From Thiomargarita sp. (GTDB taxonomy: Bacteria > Pseudomonadota > Gammaproteobacteria > Beggiatoales > Beggiatoaceae): a DNA stretch of 56,117 nucleotides. A program made the translations under genes and the position numbers. The notes beneath the pieces were generated by a model. It saw only the letters and a program-made list of their open reading frames with translations, was not told the DNA's origin and did no database searches. Below are positions 42,880 to 51,517 of this stretch, in pieces (the first letter of the stretch is position 1; the number at the start of each line of letters is the position of its first letter). Location of the stretch: the NCBI GenBank assembly GCA_020720115.1, contig DYPD01000008.1, forward strand, positions 1 through 56,117, given 5' to 3'.

Positions 42880-43617
42880 TTATTTTCCTGCGCCATATCT
42901 AACGCCACCATTTTCAGTTGAGCGGGTAATCTCATAGGTAAATGATCCAGTAGATGGAATCATTTTTGTGATGTGTTGATCTACCCAATCATTGAGATCA
43001 ACAATTCGCGTTCTGGGCAGATAAACTATATCTTGTGAAGTGAGGTAAAATGGGTCTGATTCTGGTGCCATCAGCATATTGTGTAGATTTAATGCGGCCG
43101 CATATCTCTTACCATTAAGATGTCTAATGACGATGACGTTAGATAATTCAGCGGTGCTCTTATTAAAACCACCCGCTGACATGATTGCACCTAAAAGAGT
43201 CATTTTATTTTTGAGTTCAATTTCTCCAGGCGTGAATACCTCACCGGTTACAAATACGCTCCGGTTAGCAAGTGAGCGAACAATGACTGAGAGCTCTGGT
43301 TCTTTCAGTTTATCTTGATACAATTGAGTTAGCTTTGCATCGAGTTGTTCTGGGGTTAAACCAGCAGCTTGCACATCATCTAGCATTTGCAGAGTAATTT
43401 TTCCATCAGGACGGATTGTTTGGGAATCATCCATTTCAGACCAATATTGAAATTTAATATCAATTCCATCGCCTGGCTGTAAGACACCAACTGATTCAGC
43501 AGGGACTTTTGGAAACCCTGGATGATTCTCCAACAAGATCGCGGTATGCGTATGAGCACAACTTGCTATCAACACCGTATGACTTAACATGAAAGCAATC
43601 GCTAGATTTCTACTCAT
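42880..43617 (-). CDS. Wza-type polysaccharide export lipoprotein
   Basis: 245 residues. A lipoprotein signal ends 'HTVLIASCAHTH' (lipobox IASC). Residues about 45-120 form a Poly_export domain ('LQPGDGIDIKFQYWSEMDDS', 'IRPDGKITLQMLDDVQAAGL', 'LYQDKLKEPELSVIV'), then an SLBB domain ('SVFVTGEVFTPGEIELKNKM', 'LLGAIMSAGGF'). The C-terminal 'PFYLTSQDIVYLPRTRI' matches the second strand block. It would form the outer-membrane export pore of the locus. It diverges from the secreted helical protein by 42 bp, so the two promoters overlap. Confidence 0.92.
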   Translation of the reverse strand: MSRNLAIAFMLSHTVLIASCAHTHTAILLENHPGFPKVPAESVGVLQPGDGIDIKFQYWSEMDDSQTIRPDGKITLQMLDDVQAAGLTPEQLDAKLTQLYQDKLKEPELSVIVRSLANRSVFVTGEVFTPGEIELKNKMTLLGAIMSAGGFNKSTAELSNVIVIRHLNGKRYAAALNLHNMLMAPESDPFYLTSQDIVYLPRTRIVDLNDWVDQHITKMIPSTGSFTYEITRSTENGGVRYGAGK

Positions 43618-43659
43618 TTTAATACAACCTCTCCCTTAATAATTAAAAAGAATATTCTT

Positions 43660-44256
43660 ATGTTTAATACCAGATATAAACTACTCATTGCATTTTTGTT
43701 TTATTTTTATTTAAGCCACGCTAGTATACTTTTTGCGCAACCTGATTTGGCTGCTTATTTATGGCGGCAAGGCATGGTGCAAACCTCGCAACGTGGTATT
43801 AACTCATGTAAAAGAAGCAATGAAACCGTAAACCGCTATTTAAAGTTTGCTCTGCTTGCAGAAAAAGACTCGGCACAGATGTTTATTGAATTTGATAAAT
43901 ATAAAGAGATTAATTTGCCCGCCTTTCAAGCCGCAGCGCAACACTTTGCAGATGCAGCACGGCATTATCGCATAGCTATCCATACCTTTGAACAAGGTAT
44001 TGATTATTATAATTCGGCTAAATTTACCGCTTCCCGTACAACTGACAAAACGCTTTCTATTGCCCGCAATGCGATTAAGCGTCAACTAACGAGTGCAGAT
44101 ACAGCATATAAAAATGCTAAGCAGTTTATTGTTCAGGGTAACCGCGCATTTAATGCGGGCAATCGTTATTTCAACCAAGCAGTTGATGAAGCTATGCTAA
44201 AAACAGATGAGCTACTTAAGAAGCGGGTTAAGTATCATTATTGGCCCGCCAGCTAA
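43660..44256 (+). CDS. Secreted all-helical protein in exopolysaccharide locus
   Basis: 198 residues, not recognised. A signal peptide is clear ('LLIAFLFYFYLSHASILFAQ'). The mature part is rich in Ala, Lys, Asn and Tyr and is predicted helical ('FQAAAQHFADAARHYRIAIH', 'ADTAYKNAKQFIVQGNRAFN', 'GNRYFNQAVDEAMLKTDELL'). The pattern of FxxAA and AxxYxxA spacing suggests a short tandem helix-hairpin arrangement. Its place next to Wza suggests a periplasmic or outer-membrane role in polysaccharide export, but this is inference. Confidence 0.6.
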   Translation: MFNTRYKLLIAFLFYFYLSHASILFAQPDLAAYLWRQGMVQTSQRGINSCKRSNETVNRYLKFALLAEKDSAQMFIEFDKYKEINLPAFQAAAQHFADAARHYRIAIHTFEQGIDYYNSAKFTASRTTDKTLSIARNAIKRQLTSADTAYKNAKQFIVQGNRAFNAGNRYFNQAVDEAMLKTDELLKKRVKYHYWPAS

Positions 44257-44264
44257 TATTATGC

Positions 44265-44313
44265 CTTAGCAAAATAGGGAATTAAAACCCTCATTATGCA
44301 GAATTTTGCTAAG
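44265..44313 (+). terminator. Hairpin after the secreted helical protein
   Basis: A perfect ten-bp stem CTTAGCAAAA/TTTTGCTAAG with an inner AGGG/CCCT pairing is followed by ACTGTGTTTTAATTTTT. It separates this gene from the gumC operon. Confidence 0.6.
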
Positions 44314-44476
44314 ACTGTGTTTTAATTTTTCGATTAATCTATTTCCTGATAACGCGATATTATGTAAGCAATTGACTTTTTTAGTTTCAGCAAGTATTAA
44401 GAAATATTTGCCATACAGTCTTTTAGATATGAAGTAAAACATTAAATAGCTTTTTAATTAGCTAGGGATAATAACG

Positions 44477-46237
44477 ATGAAAGCGGTAAAGGTAGATGAA
44501 CCCAATCAAAGCCAAACTAAAGTAGATGTGGACGATGGCTTTTCAATACGCGATGCACTAAACATTTTATTTTGCCACAAGTGGAAAATAGTATTATTTT
44601 TTTTAACCGTCACGTCAATGATTACCATCATTACTTATCGCGCTCCTTTTATCTACAGTTCCAGTGCCAGTTTATTAATTGGCGTTGGGCGTGAGCGCAT
44701 TGATGTTGCCCCCGTCTTAAAACCCACACAATTTTTAAACCAGGGGCAAATTGAGCGGGTTAATAATGAAATGGTTATTTTAAAGAGTCGCTATTTGGCT
44801 GCACAGACAGTTGATAGCATTGGACTTAAACATTTTTTTGAACTTTTTAAAAAGAAGAAAACTGAGGGTTTCCCTTTACAAATGCAAATAGAAGAAATAG
44901 GAAATACCACTACCACAATAGAATACGAAAAAGCCCAACTGCCATTATCAACGCTGCCATCTTCAGTTAGTGCAGAACAACAAGCTCTTCAAAGCGCTCT
45001 TCCTAAATCCAAACCTAAGCCTAAATGCCAACTATTTACTGAACAAGCACACGAAAAAGAATATTTAAAAGATGACATACGTTTATTTAGCGAAATGTCT
45101 GAGGTAGAAAAAGATAATTTTTGGCATACCTGCCAGGCAGCTATCAGTATTATTATCGGCGGCTTAACCGTTGAAGCCAAACCCCAAAGTTTTATTATTA
45201 ACTTAGGCATGAATAGCAGAAATCCCTTGTTAGCGCATCTTTCCTTAAAATATCTGATTAAAGCCTATCTGACACGCTATATTGAATTGCGTACCCCTAA
45301 AGATTCTATAGATGTTTTTAAGACTCGTTTTGAGAAAGTTTCACTTAACTTAGAGCTTGCTGAAAAAGCTTTGTACGATTTTCGCCAACAACATCAGATT
45401 GCAGAGCTGCCAACGCAAGTCACTATGTTGCTTTCTCGCGTTGGAGAATTGACGAACCGAATCAATTCGGTCACTACTGATTTAAGCTCATTACAAATTA
45501 AAATCGAGGCTTTGGAAGCTTTGCTCCCTCATTACAAAAAAGAAATTGAGTTACAAAGAGTTGAAGGGCGTACTAACTATGTGGCAGATGGATTAAAAAC
45601 CATGCTGTATAAATTTCAAACCGAAGAATCTGAACTTTCAGCTTTTTATCCAGATGATTCAAGAAAAGTAAAAGAAGTAAAAGAGCGCATTGCTTTGGTA
45701 CAAGAAGCATTAAATGCTCAGCCTACCAGTTTAAGCGAGGTAACACGGGGGATTAATCGCCAGCATGAAACTCATCAGATGAGTCTGGATACCGCACGCA
45801 TTGATTACACAGCAGCTCAAGCTCAGTTGTCGGTTTTAAAAGAGGAATTGACACAACGCCAGCAGCAATTATCTGAATTGACTTCGCATGAATTAACCAT
45901 TAGACAATTAGAACGCAAAGTTGAATTGGCTCGCCAAGCATTTGCAGATGATTTAGATGTGTTGAAACGTGCTGACAGTTATCAGGCGTTAGATGACAGT
46001 AAAATAGTTAGCGTGGATGTCATAGAGAATCCTAGCTATGATGCCGAGCCAATCAAACCCAATAAACCCATGAATATTGTGATAGGTATTATCTTTGCTG
46101 CTTTAGGGGGAATTGGACTGGCATTTATTCTTGACTACTTTGATGACTCAATGAAAACTACTGAAGATGTAAAACGCCGTTTGCAATTGCCGGTATTAGC
46201 CATGATTTCTTCAGGAGATTTTTATAAATGTATTTAG
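44477..46237 (+). CDS. GumC/Wzc-type polysaccharide co-polymerase (no kinase domain)
   Basis: 586 residues: first TM helix (about 36-56, 'VLFFLTVTSMITIITYR'), a Wzz domain ('SSSASLLIGVGRERIDVAPV', 'ERVNNEMVILKSRYLAAQTV'), long coiled coil (about 270-500), 'SYDAEPIKPNKPMNIVIGII' with the conserved proline-rich motif before the second TM, and an end at 'KRRLQLPVLAMISSGDFYKC'. The cytoplasmic kinase of Wzc is missing and is supplied by separate downstream genes. It sets chain length and spans the periplasm to the Wza pore. Its stop overlaps the next start by ten bases. Confidence 0.9.
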   Translation: MKAVKVDEPNQSQTKVDVDDGFSIRDALNILFCHKWKIVLFFLTVTSMITIITYRAPFIYSSSASLLIGVGRERIDVAPVLKPTQFLNQGQIERVNNEMVILKSRYLAAQTVDSIGLKHFFELFKKKKTEGFPLQMQIEEIGNTTTTIEYEKAQLPLSTLPSSVSAEQQALQSALPKSKPKPKCQLFTEQAHEKEYLKDDIRLFSEMSEVEKDNFWHTCQAAISIIIGGLTVEAKPQSFIINLGMNSRNPLLAHLSLKYLIKAYLTRYIELRTPKDSIDVFKTRFEKVSLNLELAEKALYDFRQQHQIAELPTQVTMLLSRVGELTNRINSVTTDLSSLQIKIEALEALLPHYKKEIELQRVEGRTNYVADGLKTMLYKFQTEESELSAFYPDDSRKVKEVKERIALVQEALNAQPTSLSEVTRGINRQHETHQMSLDTARIDYTAAQAQLSVLKEELTQRQQQLSELTSHELTIRQLERKVELARQAFADDLDVLKRADSYQALDDSKIVSVDVIENPSYDAEPIKPNKPMNIVIGIIFAALGGIGLAFILDYFDDSMKTTEDVKRRLQLPVLAMISSGDFYKCI

Positions 46238-47514
46238 ACTTCTATGGTTTAAATGCAGAGCCTTTTGCGGTAACGCCTGATCCTGATTTTTTATTTTTAA
46301 GTCCATGCCACAAAGAGGCTCTGGCAACATTGATTTATGGCGTTAATCAACGTAAAGGGTTTATTGTTTTGGTGGGCGAAATAGGCACCGGCAAAACCAC
46401 TGTGTTGCGTAGCTTTCTGACTACATTGGATACTCAGATTAGCAACGTGCATTATATATTCAATGCTAACTTAAGTTTTGCTGCTTTGTTGGCAACTATT
46501 TTAGGTAAAGAGAGGGGGATTGAAGCCGAATCTAAAACGGCTGAGTGGGTAGATGAACTCCAGCAGCATTTAATTCAAGAATATCGTCATGGACGTACCG
46601 TGGTTTTGCTGATTGATGAAGCGCATCATATGCCACTGGAAACATTAGAGCAACTGCGCTTGTTGTCGAATTTGGAAACCACTAAAGATAAGTTACTGCA
46701 AATTGTTTTGGCTGGACAACCTGAGTTAGATGTCAAGCTAGACCGGTACGAACTTCGACAATTGCGCCAACGTATTGCTGTTCGCGCAATTTTGCGCCCT
46801 TTAACGATGCCAGAAAGCCTAGCTTACATTCTACACCGTTTGCGCAAAGCGGCGGCAAAGGAAAACCAGTCGCCGGTGTTTAGTAAATCAGCACTGCAAA
46901 TCTTAGCAAAGCAATCACAAGGCTATCCGATGGTGTTGAATATTCTGTGCGACAATGCGTTGATTGTAGGTTTGGGGTATCATCAACGTCCAATTTATAG
47001 CAAAATTGTTAAAGAAATCAGTACACATTATTGCCAGCGTCTCTCTAATCCAATTAAATTCCCCGTTGGTTATGTTTTAGCGGCTGTCACGCCGCTATTG
47101 ATTGTATTGCTTGGATTTGTTTTGTTCTCTCAGCGACCAGCAGTGTTCTTTGCGGATGAAAAAGCCAATCCTTCCTTGAGCAAAACCTTATCCAGAAAAC
47201 CTTTGGCAGTAGCAACTCTGCCAGATATGCCCATTGCCGACAGTGATTCTATACTTGCGACAGCTCCTTCTCTTGAGTTAGAGCCAGATCATGGAGAAAC
47301 GCAATTGGCTCAATATCAACCTAAATTACAGCCACCGTTGGAAAAAATAGTACAATCTGGCGATACCATGTCTGCCCTGAGTAAACAAATTTATGGTTAT
47401 TACTCGCCCAGTTTGTTGGCACAATTGCAGCATTACAATCCGCAGGTGACACCCATTGAGGCTATTCGTGCAGGCGATAAGATTTTTTTCCCCGTACTAA
47501 AACCTGGATATTAA
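46228..47514 (+). CDS. ExeA/GspA-like AAA ATPase with TM and LysM-like C-terminus
   Basis: 428 residues. An ExeA-type start ('MYLDFYGLNAEPFAVTPDPD') is followed by Walker A 50-58 ('VGEIGTGKTTVLR') and Walker B ('VVLLIDEAHHM'), sensor-like 'LRQLRQRIAVRAILRPL' and 'QSQGYPMVLNILCDNALIVG'. A TM helix near 275-297 crosses the membrane. The periplasmic tail ends in a LysM-like unit ('IVQSGDTMSALSKQIYGYYS', 'AIRAGDKIFFPVL'), which could bind peptidoglycan or glycan. The gene overlaps gumC by ten bases. It resembles the ATPases linked to exopolysaccharide loci of PEP-CTERM/XrtA type, but no sorting gene is present here. Confidence 0.88.
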   Translation: MYLDFYGLNAEPFAVTPDPDFLFLSPCHKEALATLIYGVNQRKGFIVLVGEIGTGKTTVLRSFLTTLDTQISNVHYIFNANLSFAALLATILGKERGIEAESKTAEWVDELQQHLIQEYRHGRTVVLLIDEAHHMPLETLEQLRLLSNLETTKDKLLQIVLAGQPELDVKLDRYELRQLRQRIAVRAILRPLTMPESLAYILHRLRKAAAKENQSPVFSKSALQILAKQSQGYPMVLNILCDNALIVGLGYHQRPIYSKIVKEISTHYCQRLSNPIKFPVGYVLAAVTPLLIVLLGFVLFSQRPAVFFADEKANPSLSKTLSRKPLAVATLPDMPIADSDSILATAPSLELEPDHGETQLAQYQPKLQPPLEKIVQSGDTMSALSKQIYGYYSPSLLAQLQHYNPQVTPIEAIRAGDKIFFPVLKPGY

Positions 47515-47520
47515 ACAGGC

Positions 47521-48264
47521 ATGAGCAAAATTTACGAAGCATTGCAACGCGCCGCTAAAGTGAGCCCACAGCTCGGTAAAGCGGCTTCTGCTGAGAAGTT
47601 ATTGCCTAAACCAGATTATTTGCGCACCTCCAGTTTAGCGGTGGAAGAGCAAATGTTAGGCTTGTATCGTACCCTGGTGGCATTGTTGCCAAATCGTCGA
47701 GGCTGGGGACGTGCTGTGCAATTTATCGGTTCACGACGCGGGGAAGGGGTATCCGTACTCAGTCGGGAATTTGCTAAAGTCTGTGTACGAAAATTAGGTG
47801 CTTCTGTGTTGTTATTAGACGCTGATCCTGAAGGACCGCAATTAGCTTATTTTGATGTGGTACCAGAACAAGGTTGGAAACGGGCGGTGCTTGAAGAACA
47901 ACCCGTAAAAGGCGCAATTACACAAATAGGCGATACTAAACTATATATCAGTCAAATTGCAGCACCTGGTGAATCTATTACCCAGATTGTTCATGCACCT
48001 GCCATTGAAGGTATTATTGAAGATTTGAAACGTGATTATGACTTCATTGTGGTGGATACACCGCCGGCAGTGTCTTCCGCTGATGGTCTTGCTTTATCAC
48101 ATAAAGTAGATGGTGTCATCTTGGTAGTGGAAGCAGAAAGTACACGCTGGCAGATTGTGCGCAATACTAAAGAAAAAATTGAACTGCGTGGTGGCAATGT
48201 ATTAGGTGTTTTATTCAATAAACGTCGTCACTACATCCCTAAGTTCATTTATGAGCGATTATAA
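47521..48264 (+). CDS. BY-kinase-like (CpsD/CapB family) ATPase, Walker A lysine missing
   Basis: 247 residues. 'MSKIYEALQRAAKV' is the typical N-terminus of exopolysaccharide-associated BY-kinases. The Walker A region reads 'IGSRRGEGVSVLSREFAKVC', with Val 77 where Lys is expected in GEGKS. Walker A' ('SVLLLDADPEGPQL') and Walker B ('FIVVDTPPAV') are intact. A C-terminal Tyr cluster is nearly absent (two Tyr near the end). Some polysaccharide-locus homologues also carry GEGTS at this place, so the change may be a subfamily trait, not damage. Starts six bases after the ExeA-like gene. Confidence 0.85.
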   Translation: MSKIYEALQRAAKVSPQLGKAASAEKLLPKPDYLRTSSLAVEEQMLGLYRTLVALLPNRRGWGRAVQFIGSRRGEGVSVLSREFAKVCVRKLGASVLLLDADPEGPQLAYFDVVPEQGWKRAVLEEQPVKGAITQIGDTKLYISQIAAPGESITQIVHAPAIEGIIEDLKRDYDFIVVDTPPAVSSADGLALSHKVDGVILVVEAESTRWQIVRNTKEKIELRGGNVLGVLFNKRRHYIPKFIYERL

Positions 48265-48295
48265 AATGTTACATTACTCGAAGCAGGAATCCTTG

Positions 48296-48817
48296 ATGGC
48301 ATCAAAGTTTACCGCTAATATTTCCCAGACTTTATCTCGATGGGTAAGAATGATGGGCATTGGTCAATCTTACCCAGGTTACAGAGCCTCATTACAAGAT
48401 CAGGACGCTATGGTTCCAGAAAAGAAATTTCATTTAGCTATTCAACGTGAATGTGCCAGAGCTGATCGCAATGGGCATGGTTTTTCATTGGTTATTTTTG
48501 ATATTGGTGACAGCGGAATGCAGGGTGAATTAGCTCAACAACTTGTCACTGTACTTCAGCAACGTTTGCGCATGACCGATGAAGCAGGTTGGTTTAGCTC
48601 GCGTTATGTTGGCGTTATTTTATACGGCACCCCCTTGAAAGAAGGCGCTTGGCGCTTTGCCAACGATATTTGGGAACTGATGTCAAAACACACGGAAGAA
48701 CCGCCACAATGCACTGTTTATAGCTATCCGGCTGATTGGCGGCACATTGAAGTAGGGCTTCCCGCCGCTCAACCCAGGCAGCGTCAAGCAGACCAAACCA
48801 CTGTTGCAACAAAATGA
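48296..48817 (+). CDS. GGDEF-like (degenerate) domain protein of the exopolysaccharide locus
   Basis: 173 residues from the ATG at 48296, with AGGA seven bases upstream; earlier in-frame starts (48206, 48251, 48266) overlap or abut the kinase gene. 'FHLAIQRECARADRNGHGFS', 'LVIFDIGD' and 'LQQRLRMTDEAGWFSSRYVG' 'VILYGTP' follow the fold of nucleotidyl-cyclase-like domains, but no GGDEF motif is present. Such degenerate domains are found in other polysaccharide loci, often fused to sugar transferases. It is probably a regulatory or scaffold module, not a cyclase. It closes the gumC operon. Confidence 0.65.
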   Translation: MASKFTANISQTLSRWVRMMGIGQSYPGYRASLQDQDAMVPEKKFHLAIQRECARADRNGHGFSLVIFDIGDSGMQGELAQQLVTVLQQRLRMTDEAGWFSSRYVGVILYGTPLKEGAWRFANDIWELMSKHTEEPPQCTVYSYPADWRHIEVGLPAAQPRQRQADQTTVATK

Positions 48818-48848
48818 TTCATTGAACAATAGTTTTTGTATAAGGGTT

Positions 48849-49325
48849 TCAATGTTTTTGGAGACGGGGTTTTTTAATGAGCTGGGTACCGGAAGCCAGA
48901 TCATGCCAAGTGCGGCGCTGTGGCTCAAACAAACTCCAGATAAAACCCATACCAAGACATGCCCAAGATACAAGGGCAATAGTAAAACGAATGAACAGTT
49001 TTTTATGCGTCACGGGTTGTGTATCTGCACTGACCAACTGAGCACGCCACGCCTGCAAACCCAGCGTTTGCCCTCCGCGAAGCCAGGGCCAAGCAAAATA
49101 AAAATAGCATACAGCCAATAAGTACAGTTGTAATAACAAGTGTTTCCACAACAGATGTTGACCAATCTGCGTAGTATCCATTAATCCCAGTATTGACAGC
49201 AGCGGAGAAACAACTGCAACAGCAAAGAACAGCACCGCCGCCAGCAGCAAAAAATCGTAAAGTATCACCACTAAACGATGAATTAAATGAATGGGTTGTC
49301 GCTGAGTTTCGGGTATATTTGTCAT
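48849..49325 (-). CDS. RDD-family membrane protein
   Basis: 158 residues with three to four TM helices. 'HLIHRLVVILYDFLLLAAVL' has the Arg-x-x-Asp arrangement that names the family, 'RGGQTLGLQAWRAQLVSADT' is the central block and 'PQRRTWHDLASGTQLI' the conserved end (RTWHD). RDD proteins are often of unknown function; some act as transporters. It converges with the polysaccharide operon (stop-to-stop 32 bases) and is monocistronic. Confidence 0.92.
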   Translation of the reverse strand: MTNIPETQRQPIHLIHRLVVILYDFLLLAAVLFFAVAVVSPLLSILGLMDTTQIGQHLLWKHLLLQLYLLAVCYFYFAWPWLRGGQTLGLQAWRAQLVSADTQPVTHKKLFIRFTIALVSWACLGMGFIWSLFEPQRRTWHDLASGTQLIKKPRLQKH

Positions 49326-49501
49326 GGGTGCGTTAAATACTTAAGTTATTTAGAATGTAGGAAAGAACAAGGCAGCCTAAAATACTGATGATTACATAAA
49401 ATGAGATGCAGGACAATTCATTTTAGACGCCTTATTTGCTTTAATTAGAGCTTTACTATTTTACAGTTGTTTAACCAAACCTACTATGCTCTTAGCTCTT
49501 A

Positions 49502-49756
49502 ATGATTTACGTTGAATACATAGGCTTTGCTGCCGCTCTTCTCACTACGTCCGCTTTTCTGCCACAGGCTTACAAAGTGTGGCTCACCCGCGAAACCGGC
49601 GATTTGTCGCTCAGCATGTTTTTGTTGTTCACTCTCGGCGTTGGCTTGTGGCTGGTGTATGGACTGCTGCACCAGTCTGCGCCCATTGTGCTGGCAAATG
49701 CTGTGACTTTTCTGCTTGCCTTGTATATTCTGGTCATGAAAATACGGCTTGGTTAG
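49502..49756 (+). CDS. SemiSWEET sugar transporter
   Basis: 84 residues, three TM helices. 'LLTTSAFLPQAYKVWLTRET' contains the PQ-loop, 'GDLSLSMFLLFTLGVGLWLV' the second helix with the conserved Ser and Trp, and 'LHQSAPIVLANAVTFLLALY' the third with the essential Asn. Length and order are those of bacterial SemiSWEETs, which dimerise to carry sugars by facilitated diffusion. It is a single-gene unit between RDD and the sulfotransferase; an upstream promoter is likely but unclear. Confidence 0.93.
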   Translation: MIYVEYIGFAAALLTTSAFLPQAYKVWLTRETGDLSLSMFLLFTLGVGLWLVYGLLHQSAPIVLANAVTFLLALYILVMKIRLG

Positions 49757-49824
49757 AAGCTGCGAGGCTGACTGCATAGGCTAAATAGCCTTGCTACTGC
49801 CTAACCCCACACGACTCATCTTTC

Positions 49825-50718
49825 ATGCAAACACAAGAGATTCCTATGCCTACGCCCGTTCCGCGCATTCTGGTTAATTCTTTGCCCAAAAGTGGCACTC
49901 ACTTGCTGACCCGTTGCGTGGAACTGCTGGGTTATCGAGAATATTTTACGCAGCGCGGCTGGCGTGCCAAACTCGCGGAAAAACTTGGTTGGGGTGTACC
50001 TAAGTTATTGAATTATCGGCAAGCGCAACTGAGCTATAAGGTTTCAGCGCCGAATCAGCCGCAGCCGATAGCAATAGGTGCGCTCAGTCCTTTTTATGTC
50101 AATTGCCCCACCGCACACTATTGGTTGCGCAGCATCCCAGCACATTTTTACATTTCTGGACATATACCCTATACACTTGAATTGGCTGAGATTTTAGCGC
50201 AACTTCAGTTTCGCCATGTGCTGATTGTGCGCGATCCCCGTGCGGTGCTGGTGTCGCAGTTGCAGCATATTTTAGATAGCGGCGACAAAACTGGCATGGG
50301 CATTCATTTTCTGCATCAGGATATGATCAGGCTCACGCCCCAACAGCAGTTGGATTTTTTGCTGCAAGGCGGGGTTGCCAAGCAGGCGGGCTTAACCGTG
50401 CAAGATTTTCGCACGGTTTATAGCTCAATGCTGGCATGGCGTGACGCACCTGGCTGTTTACTGGTGAAATTTGAGGATTTAGTCGGCGAACAAGGCGGCG
50501 GTAGCGCACAACAGCAACAGGCAACAGTGGCGCAAATCGCTGAGCATTGCGGGCAAGCCATGCCAGACCAGACTCGCATTGAGCAGATTTACAGCACCCA
50601 ATCGCGCACTTTCCGCAGCGGCAAAATCAGCAGTTGGCAAGCGGCTTTAACTGCCACGCAAGTCGCGCAAGTGAACACCTATTGCGCTCCTTTGCGGCGT
50701 GCGGCGGGTTATGAGTAA
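49825..50718 (+). CDS. Sulfotransferase-family protein
   Basis: 297 residues. The 5'-phosphosulfate-binding loop 'ILVNSLPKSGTHLL' and the 3'-phosphate-binding block 'VLIVRDPRAVLVSQL' mark PAPS-dependent sulfotransferases; the C-terminal 'TFRSGKISSWQ' is the PAPS-proximal RxGxxG-like segment. The catalytic His may be in 'YISGHIPY'. The substrate cannot be told. Its last eight bases overlap bioH, so the operon places it with biotin genes, an unusual partner. Alternative start: ATG at 49846. Confidence 0.87.
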   Translation: MQTQEIPMPTPVPRILVNSLPKSGTHLLTRCVELLGYREYFTQRGWRAKLAEKLGWGVPKLLNYRQAQLSYKVSAPNQPQPIAIGALSPFYVNCPTAHYWLRSIPAHFYISGHIPYTLELAEILAQLQFRHVLIVRDPRAVLVSQLQHILDSGDKTGMGIHFLHQDMIRLTPQQQLDFLLQGGVAKQAGLTVQDFRTVYSSMLAWRDAPGCLLVKFEDLVGEQGGGSAQQQQATVAQIAEHCGQAMPDQTRIEQIYSTQSRTFRSGKISSWQAALTATQVAQVNTYCAPLRRAAGYE

Positions 50719-51517
50719 CCGCACGCTGTTTTATCAGCGCCAAGGGCAAGGCGCAATCAAGCTGATTTTGCTGCATGGCTGGGGCTTTCAGCATCAGGTG
50801 TGGGACGCTTTGGCGGCAACCTTAGCGCCGCATTGCCAAACCTATGCAGTGGATTTGCCCGGCTATGGGTGCAGTCCGGCGTTAGCGGATGCGTCTCTGG
50901 CTACGCTGGCAGATACATTGGCGGAACAATTGCCAACGGGCGTTTGGTTGGGCTGGTCTTTAGGCGGTTTGCTGGCGCTCACAGTGGCGTTGCGCCACCC
51001 CGACAAGGTGCGGGGTCTGTATTTAGTGTCCAGCACGCCGCGCTTTGTGCAAGCCGACGACTGGTTGCAGGCGCAACCGCTGACAACGTGGGAACGCTTT
51101 GCCAGCCAATTGCAGACTGATTGGCACACCACTTTACAACGCTTTCTGGCGTTGCAAGTCAAAGGCGACGCACAAGCACAGCATTTGTTGCGCGAGTTGC
51201 GCCAGGCTTTTCCGCCTGATGCCGCACCTTCTACCGAAGTGTTGGCGCAGGGCTTAAATCTGTTGCGCAACACAGATTTGCGCTCGGAACTGGCGCAAGT
51301 GCGCTGTCCGACCTGTCTGGTGCTGGGCGCACGCGACGCGCTGGTGCCCGTTGGCGTGGCGCAAGATTGGCAACGCCTCTGGTCGCCCTCGATCCCGTTG
51401 CAACTCAAGCTATTTCCCAACGCCGCGCACATGCCCTTTGCCTCCCAGCTTGCAGCCTTTGCTGATTATCTCTACCATTGGTTGCATGAGCACAACAGAC
51501 ACTTTTCTACAGATTGA
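50711..51517 (+). CDS. bioH: Pimeloyl-ACP methyl ester esterase
   Basis: 268 residues from the ATG at 50711. Alpha/beta hydrolase with oxyanion 'LLHGWGFQHQVWDALAATL', nucleophile 'WLGWSLGGLLAL', Asp in 'LVLGARDALVPVG' and His in 'FPNAAHMPFASQL'. Cleaves pimeloyl-ACP methyl ester, ending the BioC-BioH route to pimelate. The start overlaps the sulfotransferase by eight bases and its end overlaps bioC by 32 bases. bioF, bioA, bioB and bioD are not present. Confidence 0.94.
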   Translation: MSNRTLFYQRQGQGAIKLILLHGWGFQHQVWDALAATLAPHCQTYAVDLPGYGCSPALADASLATLADTLAEQLPTGVWLGWSLGGLLALTVALRHPDKVRGLYLVSSTPRFVQADDWLQAQPLTTWERFASQLQTDWHTTLQRFLALQVKGDAQAQHLLRELRQAFPPDAAPSTEVLAQGLNLLRNTDLRSELAQVRCPTCLVLGARDALVPVGVAQDWQRLWSPSIPLQLKLFPNAAHMPFASQLAAFADYLYHWLHEHNRHFSTD

